From assembly GCA_035316885.1 (NCBI GenBank), contig DATHII010000167.1:1-32081 (forward strand): a DNA stretch of 32,081 nt. The letters are read 5' to 3'. A program made the position numbers and the translations under genes. The DNA is from DASRTE01 sp035316885 (GTDB taxonomy: Bacteria; Actinomycetota; Actinomycetes; Jiangellales; Jiangellaceae). Below the pieces are notes generated by a model. That model was not told where the DNA came from, ran no database searches, and was given only the letters and a program-made list of their open reading frames with translations. Positions 30,088-32,081 of this stretch are shown piece after piece (position 1 is the first letter of the stretch; every line of letters begins with the position of its first letter).

Positions 30088-31137
30088 GTGGTCGTGGTCA
30101 TGGAGCCGGCCGCGAGCGGCGAGCACGTCGACGCCGTCGTGGCCAGGGTCCGCGAGGCCGGCGGCGACGCGTTCGTCAGCCGCGGCATCAGCCGCACCAT
30201 TATCGGCCTGGTCGGCGACGTCGACGAGTTCCGTGCCCTCAACCTGCGGGGCATGGCCGGCGTCGCCGACGTGATCCGGGTGTCCACGCCGTACAAGCTG
30301 GTCAGCCTGCACAACCACCCCGGCCGGAGCACCGTCGTCGTCGGCGGCGCCGAGCGCGGAGTTCCCATCGGGCCAGGCACGTTCACGCTCGTCGCGGGTC
30401 CGTGCGCGGTCGAGTCGGCCCAGCAGACCTTCGAAGCGGCCGAGATGGCCAAGGCCGCCGGCGCTACGCTGCTGCGCGGCGGCGCCTTCAAGCCGCGCAC
30501 ATCGCCCTACGCCTTCCAGGGCCTGGGCGAGCAGGGCTTGCGCATTCTGGCCGAGGTGCGTGAAGCGACCGGCCTTCCCGTTGTCACCGAGGTCCTCGAC
30601 GCACACGACGTCCCGCTCGTGGCGTCCTACGCGGACATGCTCCAGGTCGGTACCCGCAACATGCACAACTACGCGCTGCTGCAGGCGGTCGGTCGGGCCC
30701 AGCTGCCGGTGCTGCTCAAGCGCGGCATGCAGGCCACCATCGAGGAGTGGCTGATGGCCGCCGAGTACGTCGCCCAGCGCGGCAACCTCGACATCGTGCT
30801 GTGCGAACGGGGCATCCGCACCTTCGAGACCGCCACCCGCAACACCCTCGACATCGCAGCCGTGCCGGTGGTCCAGCAACTGTCGCATCTGCCGGTCATG
30901 GTCGACCCGTCGCACTCGGGCGGCCGGCGCGACCTGGTCCTGCCGCTGGCGCGAGCCGCGATCGCCGTCGGAGCCGACGGCATCCTTGTCGACGTCCACC
31001 CGGCTCCCGAGGAGGCGCTTGTCGACGGCGCCCAGGCATTGGTCGGCGCCGACCTGCGCGAACTCGCCTCTGCCGTTCGGCGGCTGCCGCCGTTGGTCGG
31101 GCGTCGGCCCGCTCAACGCCTCGCCGCCGTGCGCTGA
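30088..31137 (+). CDS. aroF: 3-deoxy-7-phosphoheptulonate (DAHP) synthase, type I beta
   Basis: 349 residues from GTG 30088, seven bases after GAGGAGGGG. It condenses phosphoenolpyruvate and erythrose-4-phosphate, the first step of aromatic amino acid synthesis. The N-terminal ferredoxin-like domain (VVVVMEPAASGEHVDAVVARVREAGGDAFVSRGISRTIIGLVG) marks the AroA-beta subgroup. The catalytic barrel has FTLVAGPCAVES, LLRGGAFKPRTSPYAFQGLGEQGL, DMLQVGTRNMHNY, LLKRGMQATIEEWL, LCERGIRTFE and the metal site PVMVDPSHSGGRR. The N-terminal domain mediates feedback control in some homologues. Upstream, TACTGT near 30051 could be a -10. Gene symbol choice (aroF versus aroG) varies between genomes. Confidence 0.92.
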   Translation: MVVVMEPAASGEHVDAVVARVREAGGDAFVSRGISRTIIGLVGDVDEFRALNLRGMAGVADVIRVSTPYKLVSLHNHPGRSTVVVGGAERGVPIGPGTFTLVAGPCAVESAQQTFEAAEMAKAAGATLLRGGAFKPRTSPYAFQGLGEQGLRILAEVREATGLPVVTEVLDAHDVPLVASYADMLQVGTRNMHNYALLQAVGRAQLPVLLKRGMQATIEEWLMAAEYVAQRGNLDIVLCERGIRTFETATRNTLDIAAVPVVQQLSHLPVMVDPSHSGGRRDLVLPLARAAIAVGADGILVDVHPAPEEALVDGAQALVGADLRELASAVRRLPPLVGRRPAQRLAAVR

Positions 31138-31158
31138 CGGAGCCGAGGCGACTGCGGA

Positions 31159-32081
31159 TCAGGCGACCGGCTCAGGGTCGCGCGGTTCGTCGCCCGACAC
31201 TCTCAGCTCGAGTTGTTCGACCTCGCGCTCGTTCAGATTGGCCCGGACGGAGTATGCGAGGGCGGCCACCCATGCCGCCGTTGTCACGACGTAGACCAGG
31301 CTGCGTACGCCGCCAGCGGCGTCGACCCAGTCGCTGTTCATGATGGTCCGGGCGTTCGTCAGGATGATCACGCCGCCGACCGCAGAGCCCAGTATCCGCG
31401 GCGGGACGTGGCGCACCAGCCAGGCGGCGACCGGAGCGGCGATCACGCCACCGGCCAGCAGCACGACGACCCACGAGAAGTCGATGTTCTCCGAGCCCAG
31501 CCCGATCAGGAAGCCGATGCTGGCCGCGACCGCGACGATGAACTCGCTGGTGTCGATCGAACCGATCACCTTGCGCGGCTCCATCCGGCCGCTGGCGAGC
31601 AGCGCCGGTGTGCCGACCGGGCCCCAGCCGCCGCCACCGGTGGCGTCCACGAAGCCTGCCACCAGACCGAGCGGGCCCAGGAACCGCCGGCGCACAGGCT
31701 TGCCCAGGTTGCGCCGCGGGACCCCGCGCATCGTGAACCGGATCAGGATGTAGAGGCCGAGCGCGAGCAGGATCCCGGACATGATCGGCGCCGCCGTCTC
31801 CGTCGACAGCTTCGAGAGGAACGTCGCTCCGGCGAACGACCCGATCGCCCCGGGGACGGCGATCCGGCGGACCACCTTCCAGTCGACGTTGCCGAACCGC
31901 CAATGCGAGAGCCCGGATGCCAAGGTTGTGCCGATCTCCGCGAGGTGCACGGTGGCGGACGCCGCCGCCGGGTTGGTGCCGATCGCCAGCAGCAGCGTCG
32001 TCGACGTGACGCCGTACGCCATGCCCAGGCTGCCGTCCACGAGTTGCGCGGCCAGCCCGACGAGTCCGAGCAGAACGAGAG
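31159..32081 (-). CDS. TauE/SafE family anion exporter, N-terminus outside window
   Basis: At least 307 residues. The reading frame stays open to the right edge (LVGLAAQLVDGSLGMAYGVTSTTLLLAIG near the edge), so the true start lies beyond the window. Signature features are the repeated membrane halves: the first with GLSHWRFGNVDWKVVRRIAVPGAIGSFAGA, the second with GLVAGFVDATGGGGWGPVGTPALLASGRMEPRKVIGSIDTSEFIVA. About eight hydrophobic segments are visible. Family members move sulfite, sulfoacetate or related organic anions across the membrane. The substrate here is unknown. The C-terminus is a hydrophilic acidic tail. It is convergent with the DAHP synthase, 21 bp apart. Confidence 0.9.
   Translation of the reverse strand, partial: LVLLGLVGLAAQLVDGSLGMAYGVTSTTLLLAIGTNPAAASATVHLAEIGTTLASGLSHWRFGNVDWKVVRRIAVPGAIGSFAGATFLSKLSTETAAPIMSGILLALGLYILIRFTMRGVPRRNLGKPVRRRFLGPLGLVAGFVDATGGGGWGPVGTPALLASGRMEPRKVIGSIDTSEFIVAVAASIGFLIGLGSENIDFSWVVVLLAGGVIAAPVAAWLVRHVPPRILGSAVGGVIILTNARTIMNSDWVDAAGGVRSLVYVVTTAAWVAALAYSVRANLNEREVEQLELRVSGDEPRDPEPVA

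Noticed and set aside
29761..31116. A 451-codon minus-strand open frame
   Set aside because: It is the GC-rich mirror of the DAHP synthase and TetR genes. Its composition is low-complexity Arg/Gly/Asp with no motif.
30088..31137. Class II (plant-type) DAHP synthase as found near pknL in mycobacteria
   Set aside because: The ferredoxin-like N-terminus and the GPCAVES / DPSHSGGRR motifs are type I beta. It also lies 20 kb from the kinase.

Overview
The window comes from the chromosome of a high-GC Actinomycetota. The evidence is strong G/C third-position bias, many GTG starts, GTGA/ATGA gene overlaps, actinobacterial family markers (DUF3817, PAC2, SAV_6107-type HEPN, DUF4126, PASTA Ser/Thr kinase, DUF664 DinB proteins of mycothiol organisms) and an actinobacterial LexA box. 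The order metF / polyprenyl synthase / Ser-Thr kinase resembles the Rv2172c-idsA2-pknL neighbourhood of mycobacteria and its streptomycete counterpart. I cannot name the genus.

Layout. Bases 1-9,610 are core-like: a DUF3817 membrane protein, an ArfB-type ribosome-rescue hydrolase, a PAC2 protein, and a HEPN protein behind a perfect SOS box. These are followed by DUF4126, a CrtI-type oxidoreductase, SIMPL plus MetF, a trans-prenyl diphosphate synthase and a leaderless PASTA kinase. Bases 9,800-15,080 are an accessory stretch of small stress or detoxification genes (two DinB/DUF664, GNAT, DGPF/YciI plus an ECF42-type sigma factor, VOC), with a frameshifted alpha/beta hydrolase and a decayed VOC gene between them.

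Bases 15,222-20,951 are a tight four-gene minus-strand operon in which every junction is a 4-nt overlap: a soluble hybrid histidine kinase (GAF-GAF-HisKA-HATPase-REC-REC), a single-domain response regulator, a REC-adenylate/guanylate cyclase, and an ATP-grasp enzyme resembling the peptide ligase PGM1. This phosphorelay to cyclic nucleotide to amide-ligase arrangement is the most interesting system in the window. I see no biosynthetic partner or precursor peptide beside it.

Bases 21,100-24,750 hold a GGCT-fold protein coupled to a VOC protein, a small unknown protein, and a metallo-hydrolase/MarR operon with an ideal operator between its -35 and -10, ending in a deleted SRPBCC gene. Bases 25,089-28,741 carry a stand-alone LigD polymerase domain, an epoxide hydrolase, a YdeI-like protein, and a small membrane protein overlapping a UBP-type zinc finger. 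At about 29,350 a single deletion appears to have fused the 5' ends of a divergent drug-exporter permease and its TetR regulator, inactivating both. The window closes with a type I DAHP synthase (shikimate entry) and a TauE/SafE transporter that runs off the right edge.

At least five broken genes lie between 10.6 and 30 kb, so this segment looks like a region of gene turnover. I found no tRNA, rRNA, CRISPR array, IS element or prophage gene.
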